Shown here piece after piece: positions 48,999 through 61,480 of a DNA stretch of 64,000 bases. Both the position numbers and the translations under genes were made by a program. The DNA comes from Microcebus murinus (lineage: Eukaryota; Chordata; Mammalia; Primates; Cheirogaleidae). The notes beneath the pieces were generated by a model that was not told where the DNA came from, ran no database searches, and was given only the letters and a program-made list of their open reading frames with translations. The stretch's first letter is position 1; each line of letters starts with the position of its first letter. The stretch covers positions 37,988,501-38,052,500 of the forward strand of contig NC_134108.1 in the NCBI RefSeq assembly GCF_040939455.1, written 5' to 3'.

Positions 48999-51018
48999 AT
49001 ATTATGTGTAGTGGGTGGTATCCAGAATTAAAAGTGATATTGTTTCTTTTCCTTTAGATGAGCCTAGTTCTGAATGGTTGTAACCACAGCAAAGCATCAT
49101 TCTTATCTTACATGTTATATATAGTTCTTGTTATATATATAGTTCTTGTCTTTATGTCTATCTTCTGTGTGGTCAGAATTGAAATAACTTAGCACAGACT
49201 AGAAGAAACCATATTCATTCTTTTTTTGTTTCCACTTTACCTCAAACCCTCCCTATATTCCCTCATTTTCATTTATTTCACATTATCCTTCCCAATAAGT
49301 GACTCAAATATTGTTGTGTTCTTATTTTATTAAAGTACTATAGTCCGCTTAAAGGAGTATTTTGGTTCTATTCAAAAGTATTTCTTTAGCACCAACTCTA
49401 TGCAAAGCACTACACTAGTTACTGTGGGATTTGGCACAATCCCTGCCTCAACTGGTAATCTCTGAAGGCTGCATGCAAGGCAGCTCCAACACATGTGCAG
49501 AGAAGGGTGTGGTTAATTCCAAAATAGAAAATGAGGCCAGGCTTCATAGGGAACACAGCATTTGATGGGATCTCAGAGAATAAGTAAGCAAATTCCAGTG
49601 AGAGGCTGCCCTCAAACTATCCATTTTTCATCTTTTCACTTTTCCAACTGCTTTTGGACACAAAGTATTCCTAGATTTCAAAAGGAGCACAAAGACACTC
49701 CAAGCACACAAAAGCCTCAGAACTGAATTCAAAACTAACATGATTTTGAAGTTCTTGTGGTCTGCTTGCACTCTTCCCTTCTAAGAGGAACATGGCATGT
49801 TTGTGCAGGGAATGGGAAATGCAAGGCGTGCGAAGTCAGTTCCCCTTTTAATGAGATAGGTGGTTTTAAAATGTCAAATAACTATTGATGACATCAGTAG
49901 AAAGGAGAGAAGGGGAAGTTAACGCTGACTAATGTGGTCACAGTAGAAATGGCTTTCCATCCCTCTGCCTAATATAGGGACTGGAACATAGTTGTTTAAT
50001 ACAATCAATAAATTGATGTTGAATTAATAACAGATACTTATCAATTATGAGCTGGCAAACAGTCAGTGAAGGTTCTTTTCATTATTACTATTCATAATAA
50101 AGACCAAAGTAAATAAGGAATAAAATAAAGAAATAAGACTGAAAGTTCAATTATTAAATACTAAAATGAATTTTGTTATGTTAACATTAAGACAGGTCTG
50201 TAGTCAGGCTGTAGACTAATGGCAAATACAATGCCTTGCAGATGTAGGTAGCAAACATGGATTAGCAAAGGAAGAGTAGTAGTTAATACAAAAACTCTTA
50301 TAGTACCACCCTTATCCAGAGCATCTGATAGTTCTACTCTTCTGACAGGCCTTCTCAGGAAGGGGTCCATACACATTAAATTGAAAAAAGTTGCCAACCT
50401 GAAGTCAGTTACACATAATTTATAAGCCTTCCCTTATACATAAATGTAATCCTTTGACTCTTTAAATAAATTAATTTCCATAGTTTCACTATTTTTATTC
50501 TCAACAGGAGGAGAAATTAAGCCCTCTATCCTCTAGACTTAATTTCTTTGCCTACGATTATTATTGAGAGTGATGTGAGGACTGTCTGTAAACTATCCAG
50601 CCATAATTTTCACAATTTTTCCTATTACATGGCTGGTTACTTTCCAGACAGCCCTTTATGTCTATGACAAAAAAAACAGTTCCATCATTACTCTTCCAAT
50701 ATAAAGGTAACTTAAAGCATCAGTTTGAGCATGGACACTTTAAATTTTGTGCTTTTATTTCAGAAAACTTTTATAACTTACATATACTTATCTTTCAAAG
50801 GAAAAATGCAGTGTAATATGAAATAATAGAACTATTTTTTACTAACACAACAAAATTTATATCAGGTAAATGTGTTCTATATTCATCAAAGCAATTATTT
50901 TACAAAGCTACATATTTATTTCACTTCTCAAACTATTAACATTTTTGTGACTTCATCACGGCAACTCATTTTATGCTCATATATCATACAGTGGTAGGTG
51001 TAAATAAAAATGCTATAA

Positions 51019-51121
51019 AAATGTAAAAGAGGGTGGGGTAAAGGCAGTAGACGTAACCTAAACATTTGTACCCCCATAATATGCTGAAATAAAAAAAATT
51101 AAAAAAAGAAATGTAAAAGAG
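51019..51121 (+). mobile_element. Extremely short L1 3' end (about 77 bp) with 13-bp target duplication
   Basis: The insert, about 51032-51108, starts 'gtggggtaaaggcagtagac', holds the standard tail 'aacatttgtacccccataat atgctgaaat', and ends in an A-rich run. AAATGTAAAAGAG flanks it at 51019-51031 and 51109-51121. Confidence 0.9.
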
Positions 51122-52217
51122 AAATGGTTATTAAATTTGGAGGTGATTAAGGGAAACTTCACAGAAGCTATAGAACACAGGTTGAGCCTTAAAATTTGGG
51201 AGGGATTCAAACAGGTAGAAAGGAAATGAAAAGGCTTACTAAGCCAGATAAATATCTTAAGCTAAATCATAGAGGGGGAAGTATAAAAGGTAAGTTTCAA
51301 ATAAAAAGAAAGGAAACATCTGGCTCTCATGGAGTGTTATGTCACATGGAGCTGGAAAAATAAATTGAAGCACAGTCATAACTAGAACCCAAGTTACAAA
51401 GAAAATGAATGCTATTAAAAATACATGAATGTATTTCTCCCTGTGAGCACTGGGAACTATGAAAATTTCTAAGTCACATAGAAAAGTAAAGATGTATATA
51501 AGATGAATTCTCTGGAAATAGATCAAAGAGAACCATTAGAAGACTAATAAAAGGGGAAGTATTATAAGCAAATCCACCATAATAGGAATAATAAGCTGAT
51601 TCCAAAATTCTGAATGTCCGTATTGGCAAGTGAGTGTTACTTGCAGGATAATCCTTATACTGAATACCCACTCTGATTTTCCACCTTGAGTGGGTCCTAA
51701 ATTTCTTTTTCTGTCTCCATAACACAGTTCTTTAAAACAGAAGTTCTGAGTTACCACTGAACCCACGTCGATCCCTGCATGTAGCAATCACCTGCCTCTG
51801 CAGATTTCTGATTTCTCATTGATCTAGGATTATGAAGAATTCTCTTACTTGTTTGCCAATTCATACATTCATTTAAAGAGTTTTGAAAATATGTTATTCT
51901 GCATTTTAAAGGGTTGTATATTAGGCTTTTTTTTAAGGACATTAAGTCTTCCATAATGCCAGAAAAATAAGCTCTGGCTTAAGTTTCAATTTCTTCTTAT
52001 CCAAATAATAGCAATATATCCATTTCATTCAGATGCAGAAGAATAATGCATTATTCTTTAACAGAACTTATTTTAACTCATAGGTCTTCACTTTTCCTAC
52101 ATAGCAGAAAACAGTCTTGTTATTCAAAGGGAAATCATCCACTTTCACATTAAAATTTATTCTCTCTGGAGTAAATTTCCAAACAATTCATGATCAGCTA
52201 TAGGATTCATTCCCCCA
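51122..52217. other. No gene seen; intronic sequence up to the provirus
   Basis: No recognisable feature. Confidence 0.5.
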
Positions 52218-52719
52218 CATGGTATAAGGCCTAAAATTAAGACTCGATATATGTGTGCTGCCATGACATCTGGTAAAATTAGAAGGATCTTGAGTGGCCT
52301 AATCACAAGTTTTCCTCCCCATTTTGCTCCCATAGATACAGTACCCTATCAAACAACTCTCTTTATTAAAAAGACCAGGCACATTTCCTTATCCCTGAGT
52401 AGCAGGTTTCAGCTCCCTGTCAGCCCATGGAATTATTCAAACAAGCCAATCACATCTGCTTGTGGAAACCTGGGGGGCACCACACACTCCTGTTACTACT
52501 CCCATAGCCCTTGGTTGTTCATGCTATTACGATTACAACCCCACATAGCCCTAAATGGCCTATGGTGCTCTTCTCCTTGGACTATGAGTGTATGTTACCA
52601 ACAAACTGCTATGGATCTCATGTGTCCAGTGTTGGGTGTTGTGTGTCTAGCCATCTCTGAATCCCCAGGGCAGCAATCTTTCCTTCACCAATGGGGTGAA
52701 TAGGAAGCAATAAAATCCA
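52218..52719 (+). repeat. 5' LTR of the ERV-L-like provirus
   Basis: It aligns with 57653-58119 across its length. Shared blocks include 'ggtataaggcc'/'ggtatacggcc' at the start, 'caaacaagccaatca' (52438-52452 and 57852-57866), and 'cctcaccaa..gggtgaatagga' near the end. An AATAAA signal lies at about 52709-52714. A 150-codon open frame here (52251-52703) is accidental. The right border is approximate. Confidence 0.75.
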
Positions 52720-52738
52720 CTGGTGTCGCAAACCACAT
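52720..52738 (+). other. Candidate primer-binding site (leucine tRNA type)
   Basis: TGGTGTCGCAAACCACATG directly after the LTR shares its first seven bases (TGGTGTC) with the leucine tRNA primer site typical of ERV-L. The rest has diverged. Confidence 0.45.
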
Positions 52739-55230
52739 GACATGCCCAAACATTACTGAAGACACCTGGCCAGCTAAAATTAAATGCTCTTGGCTAACTG
52801 GTTCTGAGAAATGATGAAGGGTACCTGAGATAAAACCCCTAATTGCTGGGGCTGACCTATGACCTGTATTATCTTTGTCAGCCATTGCTATCTCTTTACG
52901 TCTTACAATGCTCTTGTTCCCAAGAATAAAATTGTGGTTAATTATACACTGTTGTGGCGTGTCACCAGGTTCAGCCTGTGTTTGGCAGGTGGTCTCTAAG
53001 GCTCCTGCCTGTAAATGCAGTGAAAACACAGTGTCTTAACCAGTCAGTACTTCAGTCCTGCTTACTGAAGTTCAGGCTAGAGCTCTCTGGTCACTGTGTC
53101 TAGCATGGTGACTGTCACTGATTGCTTGTGGCAGCTATATAGAGGTTGCTTGTAATCATGCACCTATGGGATAGGCCTAGGGACAGTACTTTGTGAGGTT
53201 TGTAGAAAGAAAGGTGATCACCAACCCACAGACAATTAAGCATGGCATCCCAGGTGTCATTGCTGTTCATTCAAGGGTAGTGACCTTGCTGGTTTCCTGT
53301 GCTGCTGCTTCCCTTGCTGCTGTCACTTGCACTCTCCTGACCTCCACGGGCAACGAGGTGTGCATCCATGGTGGCCTGTGGCCCAGGTGCTGATGAAAAA
53401 AAAAGGGTGGGGAGAGGAAGGAGCATTTGGGACTCAACTGATCTCCCAATGGAAAATCCACAGCCAACATGCCTGGGCTCAGCACTGCTGCCTACCCACA
53501 CACTAAAGGGCCAAACTTGAACCCATCTGATCCCTAGACAAATTACTTCACTAGATATGGACCTTAGCTTCAGGGAGATTAACTGGCACTCCTAGGAGGA
53601 AGAGATAGACACTTATAAGAGGAGCCACCAAGCTCCAAAGTGTTTCCCCATAATCACCTACAATGTCTGCACCAAAGCTAGTTGTCCAGAGACAGAAACT
53701 GAAAGCTGCAACTTTACCTGGCTAGAAACCCAAAATATTCTCAGGGAATTTGTGCAGAGGAAAAAAAAAAAGAAAACCCATATGACAGAAAATGTGAGGC
53801 AGTGACAGAGGATGGTTTTGATCTATCAAGTCTGGGCTATAGGCCTAGAATTCTTCCTCTGCACAACCCTGATGACTATATCTGTATTATAACAAATATC
53901 CTAAAACTCAGGGTTATAGGAAAACACCTATGGTGCCTTTGTGGCACCATGTTATCACACCATGGCACTGTTAATTTAAACCCAACTTAATCTCAAGCCT
54001 TTATTCATAAAAATCAACCATTGCTATGAAGAAGACCCCTAAACTTGATGACACTAATTTTAGGCTTACTGGAGGAAGAAACTTATAATATGATCAGGAA
54101 AGAGAGGACACCCATCACCACCCTCCCACCACCAAATATATCCAGTGACCACCACCACTGATAACAAAAATAAACAAAAAAAAGCTGTTGACTGAAAAGA
54201 TAAGTGTTCTTAGATTTGGAGAGTAGAGCTGGATTTCTCATAAAGGGTTGCAAGCCTGCAGGCTGGCCACCTTGCAGGCTGGGAAGTGTAGCTTCCAGCA
54301 GAAACTGAAAGCAGGCACTTCAAAGGAGGAAAGGTGAGACAGAAATGTACATTGAGTGGGTTGGCTCAGTATACGTATTTAACAGGTTACAGGAGGAGCT
54401 ATGAATATGAAGCAGGGACACATGCATGAGTAATAAGCAAACATGTATGATATATATGTCCCATGTTCACTTTGGGGTTGGAGACATGACATTAAATGTA
54501 TTACAATTATATATATCAAAAGTTGATAAATTAAATGTATTACATGTATTAACTATTATACATTAATGTATTACAATTATATATATCAAAAGCTATATAT
54601 ACCAAAATTTGAAGCAGAGGACACAAGAGCACTCAGTGAATGGCCTCTGGAAACCAGCAGAATCAGTCCATGATAGGGGTCTCTTATCAAGAGAAAGTTA
54701 CTGAAATCAGTCTCTTGTCCAATAAAAACTGTAGTTATGGCTTGTGGGAAGGGGTGGTGTGTGTCAGTTAGTCAACATCAGGCAGTTGGTGAGCTGTAAT
54801 TGTTTTAATATTGCTTATCTCAAGGCCAGTGCTTGTTTAGCTGCTAGAGAAAAAGAAAAAACCTTGTGGCAGTTGAATATAGTTTATTCTTTAGGCATAG
54901 GGGTGCATGACTTAACCTTTGCCTGGTATGGCCTTACATCTTGTTTGATAATTTGATATCTTGATAATTTGATATCTTATTGCTATGAAGAGTCTGTTCC
55001 ATCACTCTTATGATCTCTATTTTAACAAAGGAAAGGAAAAAAATCTGGATATAGGGATAGGAAACCAGCAAAAAACAACCTAAACAAAGGTCCAAAAGTT
55101 GACCCAACTAATATCCAAAATGTATTAGAATTTATACAGCAAAGATAAAACAGCACTAATTGGCTTTTGTGCCTCTACAGCATAGGTTCCCAATTAACTT
55201 TAATATCTGCTGAAATGCACCAATCGGTAA
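52739..55230 (+). pseudogene. Provirus leader and presumed gag region, unrecognisable
   Basis: By position this should hold the leader and gag. No capsid or zinc-knuckle motif could be read. It contains a duplicated 28-base AT-rich block (about 54494-54522 and 54564-54592) and a tandem 16-base repeat (54944-54975). An insertion or rearrangement within it cannot be excluded. Confidence 0.4.
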
Positions 55231-55236
55231 ACCTTC

Positions 55237-57450
55237 ATGTCTTTAACCCATAGTGAGACTCAAATTACTATTATGCCTCGGCATCCTACTAAAATTAAAT
55301 ATGCTATCCCCTATAATCTTAAGGGAGTGACTGAATATAAAATAGAGGACAAAGATATATGCTTCCCCTTAACCATCCGTACTATTGTCTTGTCTAAATT
55401 CCCCATGATCATAGCACTCACTGCACTAAAATACCCCATCGTGGGCACAGACACTCTGACCCAATGAAAAATAAATGAAAATGAAAGTTAAATTAAATCT
55501 TTGACATTTATAAATTGTCTTGTCAAAATGGGAACTCATGACTCCCCTCCCTCTGTCCCAAGTTAAAATAATTAACATGACTCATTGTAATTTAAAATTG
55601 GGCCTTCAAGGATTAAAACTTGTTATATAACAGCTATTGAGTGAAGGGGTGATTATCCTTGCTGCCTCTCCATTTGGTAGCCTAATTGGGACTTATACAT
55701 CCTGTTCTTAAACCTGGAACAAATAAATGGTACCCCACAGTAGTTTGCCACAACCTTAATGTCAAGGTCCCATACCATTAAAGTGCCTATTCCCAACAAT
55801 CTAATTATTAAAATTGTTGACTCCATCCTATCAACGACTGAAAATATTTTGCTACTATAGATTTGGTTAATACGATATTAACAGCCTCTTAGTCACAGTT
55901 TGCTTTTACCTCCAAAGAGACAGTGTCCTATGGCTATCCTTGGTATGCATCAAAATCCTTGCCACTGAACATGATCTTTACAGGCAAGATCATAACTACA
56001 TCCACCTTTCTCCAGGAGCAGGGGAACTATATAACATCTATAACATCCTCCTTCAAGGACATTTGTTTGACATATTGATTAAGGACACATGAATACAGAG
56101 GAGCCCACATAAAAAATAATAGATCATTATCTCACACAATAGTACATGGCCTTGTCACCTCTATTAAATTCTTCAAAGTTAGTTGGTAAATCAAAGGCTG
56201 CTTTACCCTTGCTATCTTCAAGAAATAGTTATTAATCTTCTCAGTACCCACAAAGTTAATACAAGTACAGTATCTTTTAGTCCCTTTTGGGTTTTGGAGG
56301 CAACATATTTATTTTCAAATTTTACTTACTCTCACTACCGTTGTTATTTACAAATAGACCCATCTTGAAGGGGAACTCCTCCAACAAAAGGTTATAAAGT
56401 CTGTCCAAATTGAAATCAACAGGCACTACAGTTAGTGTCCCCAGAGGCTTCAGCAACCTCATCTCATGCCTCCTGCAGTCTCTGGACCACCTATGATGAG
56501 CATCAGTCGCCCATGGCCTTCTGATGCAGGAAACTGCCTTTCCTGGCCTTGCACTATATGCCAGAGGAGCAATTACTGGTCATATAATGGGATTTTCTGG
56601 AAATAGAGGGTCTCACAGACCTAGAGCCTATGACTCTCTGTGCCTAGCTGCCCAAAATGACTTCAGGCATTTAAGCAGTGCCCCATGAATTTGGCGTGGT
56701 TACTGAGCCCTCCTTCATGCAGGATGGAGTCAAACCTGGACATATTCCACCTGCAGGAGGGTACGGCCTCCTCTATCCTCACTCCCTTGCCAGATACTGT
56801 GGGGCTGGAGGAGGTTATCTATTTCCCAGAGTCCTTGGCTACCTGGGGAGCTCCTAGGATGAATTGAATGAATAGCAATAAAGTTCACACATGATTGAGC
56901 TCAACGGAGAGTTTCTGCTTTTCATCCCTTAACCAGGATGTCCCTAATAAAGAATAGGACCCAAAGGTCAACACAATTGGCACACTTCAGGCATTGATCT
57001 TAGCACTGGATGCCCTGGCCAATTGGTCCCATCTGTTTATGGAACTTATAGTAACAAATTCTGAATCTCTTGCTTCATAGATACTCAAAATATAAATCAA
57101 GTTAACAGATTTCTCTACTTATACTAAGGCCACAATCCAAGGCCTCAGAAGGATACTCCTTATCCCTTTTGAAATTCTAGACACTAATGATAGTTGCCAA
57201 GGCACCCATTACACTTCTTAGAATACACAATGCTGAGATATTGAAGAAGGCCTTCAATGGAAATTCAACCTCCCCTGTAGGCTTCAGGTAGCCAGCCCCA
57301 GGCAGCCAATTTAATTGAAAAGCCTGATAGACTTTTCGAAGAACTCCAATTAAACTCACAAAGTGGCAAATGTCTCCCTTTCCCAGGGTGTCACTATTGA
57401 CACAATTAGTCTAAATTCACACGCATAGGGACGCTCACTCTTTACATCAA
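55237..57450 (+). pseudogene. ERV-L-type pol remnant (protease end, RT, RNase H, integrase)
   Basis: An open stretch at 55237-55467 ends with a protease-like IVGTD. The RT N-terminus reads EGVII..SPF at about 55640-55680, and ATIDLVNT followed after a stop by QFAFT lies at 55850-55915. No YxDD catalytic box could be found. A connection-domain GFWRQH is at about 56285-56305. Integrase remnants are GTHYT at about 57195-57212, LQWKFNLP at about 57250-57275, and an LIEK glutamate motif at about 57310-57322. Several stops and frame changes separate these pieces. A second open stretch at about 56685-56865 in another frame, rich in glycine and proline, is not identified. Confidence 0.7.
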
Positions 57451-57652
57451 TGTCATACAGGTCTCTCAATGCCCTTTATTGGCCATGCATGAGGACACTC
57501 CTGAAATTCATGCTTTTGATGACCACCTCAAAATGTATCCCTTTCCCTCCTGGTCAGGTGCCTACTTGGCTTCCTAGCACAGTCCTTCTAATACCTAAAA
57601 GTCTCAGTTATCATCAAGATTTAAACCGATATCAAATCATCAAGGGGTCGAT

Positions 57653-58119
57653 TGTGGTATACGGCCAAAAATGAAGGCTTGACACCTGATAAAACAGGTT
57701 TCAAATGGCTTAACCATAAGTTCCCCTCCTTACTCTGCTTCTATAGATAAGGTCCCCTCGCCAAACCACCCTCCTTATGGAAGGGACCAGGCCGGGCTTC
57801 TGCTTGTCCCTGGGTAGCAAGTTTTCGTTCTCTTCCTGCCTGCAGAATTGTCAAACAAGCCAATCATATCCTTCTACGGCAACCATAGGCACCTCACCCT
57901 GTTAATACTACAAAGTCCGCCTCCCACAGCCCTGTTGTTCACTCTATTCCCAAGTGCAACTCCTGTGTCGCCCTGCAGGGTGTGTAGTGTTCTCTTCTCC
58001 CCTGCTGTCTGTCAGTCAGTATATATGACAACTAAACTGCTGACAATCTCATTTCTTCAGTGTCAGGTGTTGTTTAGTCCTCCCTCACCAACAGGGTGAA
58101 TAGGAGATGATTAAAACAC
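57653..58119 (+). repeat. 3' LTR of the ERV-L-like provirus
   Basis: It begins TGTGGTATACGGCC after the purine-rich 'caaggggtcga', which could be the degraded polypurine tract. It lacks about 17 bases near the start and has other indels relative to the 5' LTR. The similarity fades after 'aataggagatgattaaaaca'. Confidence 0.75.
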
Positions 58120-60729
58120 CCTACCGCTAATACCACTTTCCTTTCTCTCTTGAAAGGGAGTCTAAAGTATAGGGAGAATAAAGCATCAGGTTCACACATG
58201 TTATATGTCCATCCTAACCCTCAGCGAGCTGCAACTTGTCCTCTTTCATCAGTGTGCACTGGGATCCACTGCTACTGTCTCAGGTATAACCATAACCTCA
58301 GGTAGAGAGATGTGCAACTGCATCTTCTCTGTTCTATCCCTGGATATTTAAGGCCCATGGTCTATTTAAAGCATGTTGTGCCCATCTTGAAGTCCATGAA
58401 ATCATTTCAAAATACCCTATTCCTCTAAGGGACTGGGAACTCCATAGGGTGCACTGAGGCCTACCTGCCTAGGCACTTCTCTTCACCATTGCTTCTCTAC
58501 CTTTTTAGGGCCGTACTACATATGAAGCTTCTTTAAGAGGCCAAAAATCTCCCTGGGAATTGAGGCATGTTCTCTCTACACTTGGATTTCCATTAAAATT
58601 TCTGTTGTTCAACCTCCCTTTTGCTCAGCCCAGTGAGCTAGAGGCCTGGGCACATTCACAGAGACTAGAATAATGACTAGGATCTCACTACATTGTGAAT
58701 TCTTCTGCCACCATCTAGTCCATGACTCAATTCCATTCCCAGACACATAAAAACAAATTTTTATGTCATCATATACTCTTTCCCACTCTAAGGTTGGTTC
58801 TCAGTTCTCCAGTCTCACATAGCCCAAAAAGACTTTTCTTTCAAAAAGTCAGGCTCTTGTCAGAAATAACTTTGACTTTCAAGACTATAGCTCATTATTT
58901 GCATTTTAAAAAATATTAGAAACATAAGTGATCTTTTGTTCTAGATTATATGTATAATTCCTCAGTGAACAGTGTCTATGAAGAGCATTGAAGGAAGTAT
59001 AAAGGAGTAAAGAAATCTCAATTGACAGATAAAAATTGTATCAGCCTTACACATGTACAACAGCTATTCTTAATTGGGCCCTTAGAAAGGCAGTTGCTTT
59101 ATATATGTCATACATTGTACATTGCTTTACATATATTTTTTATTAATCCTTACCACAAATGTCAGAGAGAGATCCCCATTATTCAAATGAGACACCTGAA
59201 ATTAAATATTTCAAATATTAAGAAACTTGCACTAAGTTATGATTTTAAGACCTGTTGTGATTCCAAAACATGGGCTTTTACTCATTTTATTATATTGCCT
59301 CTTTTCTAGGATCATGGACTCTTATAAATTTAAAAGAGATTAGAATAAAATAGAAATGCCTCAAGTTATAAAACTCACCTAGTACAGCCATTTACCACAT
59401 GCATGAAATACTTCAACAAGAATATTCTCTTTCTTTGAACTATATATTCTCCATAGCATTTCAACAAATCCAAAATACTGTCTAAGCAATTCATCTGAAG
59501 ACTTCAATTCATTTTTGAATCTTAAAAATGAAGGTCATATGATTGAAATAATATGCATAATTTTTAGTGAAATTTACTTTTTATTCTTCATAATTATTAA
59601 GTTATATATACATACAGTATAATTATTGTATATATACATTATAATATCCATACAGTATAATTGTATATTATTATATATGTGTATATATTTATGTCACCTG
59701 TGAAAACACATATTCAGAAGCCTTAATATTTTTTCCCAGAATAAAATGGGAACTTTTAGAGAGAGAGAACTCCTATTGCTGGTGGCATAATCTTTTTTAG
59801 GAGCGTTAGTTTTACCTTCCAACCTGTCTTCCATGTCACAATTGGAAGGACTCATTAATAATAGTCAGAGGTCAACATGAACTTTTGTGTAATAATCCTA
59901 ATATTTTTGGTTTAATTTTAGACTTTTTTGGGATGAACTTTATCTTTATAGTTTTTTGTGAAAACATGAAAATAAGGTTGCATTTTATGGAAAGATATTT
60001 TCTAGTTACAAAGAAGAGAAGGTTCCAAAGAATTCATCAAAGATTAGATTATTAGATTAGATTCCCTGGGGTAATTGGCAGTTGTCTGCTCTCTGTTTGC
60101 CAGTCTTTAGTCATTTCTATACAGTAAGCCAAATCAATATGCATCTTACTGTAAAATTCAGGACTTTCCCCTTGAAATCTATAGTTAAGATTTGATGACC
60201 TTCTCTAAGCTACTATGTACACCTTGACCTGAATATCCTTTCAGCTCAGAAGCTGCTAAATCGTTAGGCACTCTGCTACATCCATCTGTTCTAACAGTGA
60301 CCTCTTTTGAATTTTTTTTTAATGAGCTTTGGATATTTTCTTTTTATCAGTTTGCCAGCATAATCATGTTACATCCTGACACCAGGCAGTGTAAATTAAT
60401 TCCTCGTCTTTCTTATGCGTCACTTCACAAGGAACCAGATTTTTCACTTTAACACTGATGAAATTGTGTGAAGGCGAAGACAACAAGATGAGGTCTCTGG
60501 GAAAATTTCATCTCACCTGTGCCAACCTGGAGACTGACAGAGTAAATTCAAAGCAAATTAGCTCTTCCTAAGATTTTTTAACAAATCTTAATGGGTGAGA
60601 CAAGGAGAAATATAAAAGGACAAGGAGAGCAAGGTTGGATAAAAAGCCTATTTACTGAAAATTAATCTTATACAGCCAATTGAACAAGGACAGTGTTTCC
60701 TTGTGAACAGGACTTTACTGTTCATAAGA
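58120..60729. other. No gene seen; intronic sequence
   Basis: 59080-59290 has a possible minus-strand MIR. An AT-rich tract with partial inverted repeats lies at 59600-59695. A small tandem repeat of 'agattagatt' lies at 60042-60063. 60360-60540 looks non-repetitive. Confidence 0.45.
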
Positions 60730-60865
60730 CCCAGCTGGGAAGTCTGTTAACAATACAGATTCTTGGTGCTTCCCTAGAGCTTTTGATTCAGTAAGTCTGA
60801 CACCATATGCTTCACAAGCACACTAGGTGATTGTGGTCACACAAGTTTGAGAATAAATTGAGTAA
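60730..60865 (+). mobile_element. MER5-type hAT-Charlie fragment
   Basis: 'gctgggaagtctgttaacaa tacagattc', 'cttttgattcagtaagtctg', 'aagcacactaggtgattgtg' and 'aagtttgagaataaatt' follow the order of MER5A. Confidence 0.7.
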
Positions 60866-61480
60866 AGGTTAGGTCACATTTTTCTCTACCTTTCTTCAAT
60901 ATTACACTGGGGAGAAAATAAAACCCATACATTCATAGATTATGTTGCTTCAGCATCTAAAAGCATGTATCACCCAAATGAATGGACTATTTACTGGCGG
61001 TTTTAGCAAAGTGTAGCAATGCATACACACAGCCTTGGAGACCTACTCATCCAATTTCAGACCTCACCAAAAAGTTCCTTGTAGTAAATTAAAACTTAAA
61101 TCACAAAATTACCTTTCTAAATACCTGCTCTGTCAGGACACATGCTCATGTCCTTGGCTATATCAATTATCCACCAGACCCTTCCACTTCTCATGCTAAT
61201 AACCAACCCTGAAGTTCACCACTAAGTTTAATATGATGTTCACTAAACATTCTGTGTGGATAATTTGTTTCCACATGATCATAACAAAGGCATGGACAAA
61301 TAGATTCTAAGTGTCAACAGTGGATGGGTGTTCAGTGATTGTTTCCCCAAAGGCCTTCACATCTAGCTGACACTCTGCAATCCACATCTTCTAAAGATCC
61401 TTCTTGTGGGGATAAGGAGTTTATATTATCAAACTTGATAAAAGAGTTCTGTTGGCATTTTAAGCATTGTCACATTTATA
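60866..61480. other. No gene seen; intronic sequence
   Basis: No recognisable feature. Confidence 0.5.

Larger units (their letters stand above)
48161..51018. other. No gene seen; AT-rich intronic sequence with small repeats
   Basis: It holds a 24-base palindrome (48894-48917), a (GA)n(GT)n microsatellite (48969-48998), and a short tandem duplication of 'ttatatatagttcttg' at 49115-49148. Confidence 0.5.
52218..58119 (+). mobile_element. Decayed ERV-L (class III) provirus with both LTRs
   Basis: Two related direct repeats of about 500 and 470 bp enclose 4.9 kb carrying pol remnants in the right order: end of protease, reverse transcriptase, connection/RNase H, then integrase close to the 3' LTR. 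No env was recognised, as expected for ERV-L. The integrase remnant ends with an LIEK-type glutamate motif like the GLIER motif of ERV-L elements. A TGGTGTC-type leucine tRNA primer site follows the 5' LTR. Reading frames are broken throughout, so this is a fossil. The LTRs differ at many sites, so the insertion is old. No target duplication could be assigned with confidence. Confidence 0.75.

Noticed and set aside
52251..52703. 150-codon open frame on the plus strand
   Set aside because: It coincides with the 5' LTR of the provirus and has no homology. LTRs do not encode protein here, and the matching 3' LTR does not keep the frame.
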